From: Prorocentrum cordatum
Lineage: Eukaryota; Sar; Dinophyceae; Prorocentrales; Prorocentraceae
Length of the DNA stretch: 64,000 nucleotides
Direction: 5' to 3'
NCBI GenBank assembly: GCA_963575745.1
Contig: CAUYUJ010014319.1
Span: 147,001-211,000, forward strand
Shown here: piece by piece, positions 61,716 through 64,000 of the stretch
How the letters are laid out: each line of letters starts with the position of its first letter
Position numbering within the stretch: the stretch's first letter is position 1
Made by a program: the position numbers and the translations under genes
Notes under the pieces: model-generated
Databases searched by the model: none
Seen by the model: the letters and a program-made list of their open reading frames with translations, nothing else
What the model was told of the DNA's origin: nothing

Positions 61716-62900
61716 TCACGCAGACGCGCCGTCGCGCGAGCAGCGGCGACCGAGGCGCCGCGCGCGTTCCCATGGAATCCAGGAACACCCGCGGCACGCC
61801 GCGGCGCCGCTGCGAGCTCGACGGGGCGTCAGTGTCAGATCTCTGTCCTGGATGACCCACAGCGGGCCGCTCCGCGGAGCCGCAACTGCGAAATCATTGT
61901 CGCGAAGGGCCGTGGCAACGCAGATGTTGATGAACCCAGAGTCGCTGCAACAGCGGGAACAGCGGGCGGCTTCCCCCGATAATTGCGCAAACTCTTGATC
62001 CACGAGAATGCCATGTACCCTGCGGGCGTTGCTGAAGCGCGCGCGCTTCGATAGCTGGTTCCCCAAGGCAGGGCCGTCGAAGAGAGGGCAATCGCGTGCA
62101 TCTCGTCGCGCCCGCACCACGGCATCGTACAGCTCCGCGTCCACATCGAAAGGCCCGCAGCCAACGAAATCGCACGCGGGTGTTTCCACTGCAGGGAGGT
62201 GTTGCACGTCGGCCGGGGTGACGGCAAAGAAAGTGACGCCGCCTAGCCGCGAAGCGGCCGATGTGAAACTACGGATGGATGCGCGGACGACGGCGCCGAA
62301 TGATGAATCCAAAATCAAGACGTCATCTTCGCGCACCCTGACGGCCATGAGATGTCCGTAGTCGTCTGCGTACGGCTGCCAGCACACCAATTCGGTGTCC
62401 GCATGGGTGACTTCACGGACTGTGCCGCGGCGCTCTCGCAGCCATAACACATGAGAGGGTCGCTGTGAAGAATGGCCCCAGTGTTCGTTGAATTGGCGGA
62501 CGGTGTGAGGCCCGTCGAACGGTGGGATTGCTTGCGGTGGCTCTGGGTGTAACTGCTGCACCGCTCTGTATAAGCACGCAGACTTGGCTTCGGGGTCCAC
62601 CGCGGGCAGGATGCCGCAACCGAACAGAGCGTTGCCCGAAGCGGCGAGCAATTCGCAGATCAATGGTCTCACTGTTGACGCAGGTGACACTTTAAACCTC
62701 ACGCTGGCCTCGTCCTGTAGCTCCTCGAAGGCCTCTTCAATGATCAACTGGGGGGCGTGCGTTGATATGACCACCTCGTCAAAGATGAAGCACGCGATTG
62801 TCCACTTCTGCCCATCGCATAGCACGCGCATCCTCTGCAGTATATCATCTTCAAATGACGAGATCGCGTAGAAGAACCTCTGCGATCAAGATATAAACAC
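61716..62900 (-). CDS. Protein with cysteine-peptidase-like signature, upstream of the transposase
   Basis: About 371 codons from 62831, and the sensible frame extends upstream to about 62.88 kb (FYAISSFEDDILQRM). Residues early in the ORF (WTIACFIFDEVVIS, then IIEEAFEELQDEA) loosely resemble the motif C helix-strand of family A DNA polymerases (HDE replaced by FDE); this is speculative. Next SACLYRAVQQL looks like the catalytic-Cys box of OTU-type peptidases, and DDYGHLMAVRVREDDVLILD like the His plus Asp end. The C-terminal 60 residues are Cys/Arg-rich (RCSRCCSDS). A protease-plus-transposase pair would be unusual for a DNA transposon. Frame changes at both ends; no confirmed family. Confidence 0.4.
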
Positions 62901-62925
62901 ATGCCAGCGGCGTTCTGGGCGTCAG

Positions 62926-63652
62926 CTATGGCGTCAGTAGAAACCCAAACATGCTGTGGATGCGGGTATACAGCTGCTCTCCTAGAGGCCAGGTGTTACC
63001 CGAGTCCACGTCATCTCGGGCTTCCAGAACACGGGCGCCAGCACTCCGAAACGCAGCTGGCACGGGTATAAATCTTCTCCGCAACCTGGTCGCCGCGGGG
63101 CGCGGGCGCCGTTTGAACATGTGGCTGAGATGTCTGAAGCCGCCCGATTTGAGAATGATGTTCTTCGCCTGGGACACGTCCACTGCAAGTGACCACAGGA
63201 ATGGCAAGCTCTCGGCACAGGGGCCGCCAACCCTGCCTCGCCCAAGAGTAGTGGCCCTTCGCGTTCTGCTGGGTCTCCTCTTCCCCGCCCTGCTGCTTCC
63301 CCGTCTCCTCGTCCTTCGTCTCCGTCGTTTCCGTTTTGTCCTTCTCCCCCCCGTGGTGGCCCCTCTCGTCGTGTTGGTGCGCCTCCTTCCCGTCCTTCTG
63401 GTTTCTCGTCGTCTTCTCCGCCTGCTCCGCGGCCTTGCCCTTCTCCGTCTGTTTCCCCTCCTGGTGGCCCGACTCGTGGTCGTGGACAACCTTTGCCTTC
63501 TTGAGGGTTTGCTGTTCCTTCTCGGGGTCGAAGAGCCATGCGCCTTTCGGTTTGAACTCTTTCCCCTCGGCCACTGCCGCTTTCCATTGCCGCTTTTGGC
63601 GGGAAATTTGCTTTTGAGTGGCCGACATCGCTGTCTTTGTATGAGATCGCAC
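62926..63652 (-). pseudogene. Lys/Glu-rich N-terminal segment of the same gene
   Basis: From the Met at 63652 (MRSHTKTAMSATQKQIS; a second Met follows in frame) the frame encodes a basic-acidic, disordered segment (ISRQKRQWKAAVAEGKEF, KQTEKGKAAEQAEKTTR, GEKDKTETTETKDEETG). From about 63.25 kb the better frame is another one with AVDVSQAKNIILKSGGFRHL and LEARDDVDSGNTWPLGEQLY. It then needs a further shift near 62.93 kb to reach HVWVSTDAIADAQNAAGMC and the peptidase-like ORF. A DinoSL-like sequence lies directly upstream (63659-63679), which fits this being the 5' end of the gene. Confidence 0.45.
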
Positions 63653-63658
63653 TGTTTG

Positions 63659-63679
63659 CTTAAGCCAAAACTGCTATAG
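63659..63679 (-). other. Possible relict spliced leader upstream of the 63.65-kb start
   Basis: On the minus strand this reads CTATAGCAGTTTTGGCTTAAG: 16 of 21 matches to the DinoSL, with the central TTTTGGCT and final AAG intact. It ends 7 bp upstream of the first Met codon (63652). Weaker than the match at the LINE end, but the position at a gene's 5' end is what a relict leader would show. Confidence 0.5.
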
Positions 63680-63714
63680 AAATCATCCATCATACCATTT
63701 CGTCATCCTCCTCT

Positions 63715-64000
63715 ACCTCCTTCCTTTTGTGGAGGGTTACACATGGATTCCTTCTTTGGAGGATTACACTAGGATTCCTTCTGCGGCGGATTACAATAGG
63801 ATTCCTTTTGTTGAGGATTGCAATGGGATTCCTTTTGTGGAGGATTACATAGGGATTCCTTATTTGGAGGATTACACTAGGATTCCTTTTGGGGGCGGAT
63901 TCAAATAGGATTCCTTTGGTGGAGGATTACAAGAGGATTCCTTTTTTATGGTGGCTTACAATAGGATTCCTGCTGTGGAGGATTACAAAGAAAATTCATT
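63715..64000. repeat. ~28-bp array GGAGGATTACANTAGGATTCC, 10 copies to the window end
   Basis: Units are TGGAGGATTACACTAGGATT then CCTTTTG, with small changes (GGCGGATT, TTGAGGATTGC). Starts near 63732 and runs off the window end, so the full length is unknown. It lies just upstream of the minus-strand gene. Confidence 0.9.

Overview
The window looks like nuclear DNA of a dinoflagellate. Three things point there. Two minus-strand sequences resemble the 22-nt dinoflagellate trans-spliced leader (DinoSL), each at the 5' end of a coding unit (31641-31661 and 63659-63679). The Ty1/copia-type retroelement carries a PCTGGS methyltransferase-like domain downstream of RNase H, a layout known from dinoflagellate retroelements. 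The rest is GC-rich, intron-poor-looking and dominated by trinucleotide microsatellites and dispersed minisatellites. Species cannot be fixed from sequence alone. A run of 100 N (33415-33514) marks a scaffold gap. No CRISPR array, rRNA or convincing tRNA was seen.

Layout. 1-2.0 kb: no recognisable gene. 2.0-20.9 kb: a one-strand (minus) block of overlapping ORFs whose centre is a degraded copia-type retroelement. Read 5' to 3' (high to low coordinate) it holds unknown ORFs with Cys-rich and coiled-coil segments, gag capsid-like, CCCH zinc knuckles, DTG protease, pre-integrase, DDE integrase, YVDD reverse transcriptase, RNase H, methyltransferase-like domain, then about 6.6 kb of unrecognised ORFs. 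At least 24 copies of an 11-13 bp palindrome (CGRCTNAGYCG) are scattered through this block and translate without stops in whatever frame they fall. 20.9-25.3 kb: minisatellites, (CAT)n, (TCC)n and two copies of a composite repeat (family 1). 25.3-31.66 kb: a nearly full-length but frameshifted LINE on the minus strand (RanBP2-type zinc-finger ORF1; APE endonuclease, reverse transcriptase, RNase H), bounded by a DinoSL-like sequence at its 5' end and by (TCC)n on both sides. 31.66-34.5 kb: microsatellite and two more family-1 copies. 34.5-58.7 kb: essentially repeat DNA, with many microsatellites, a second composite repeat family, a 90-bp tandem array, a 165-bp near-perfect palindrome, a 29-bp array and a ~163-bp satellite. 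59.3-63.7 kb: a minus-strand gene region with a C2H2 zinc-finger plus DDE-like transposase and, upstream, an ORF with a cysteine-peptidase-like signature preceded by a DinoSL-like sequence. 63.7-64.0 kb: a ~28-bp array running off the end.

How it fits together. Every recognisable protein here belongs to a mobile element, and almost every one needs frameshifts or stop read-through to be complete. That means old copies, an indel-rich assembly, or both; sequence alone cannot separate these. The DinoSL-like ends suggest that element mRNAs were trans-spliced and copied back into DNA. The LINE appears to have landed in a (TCC)n tract lying between composite repeats. Many long ORFs elsewhere (poly-His, poly-Asp, 30-residue repeats) are artefacts of microsatellites or of repeat units divisible by three.
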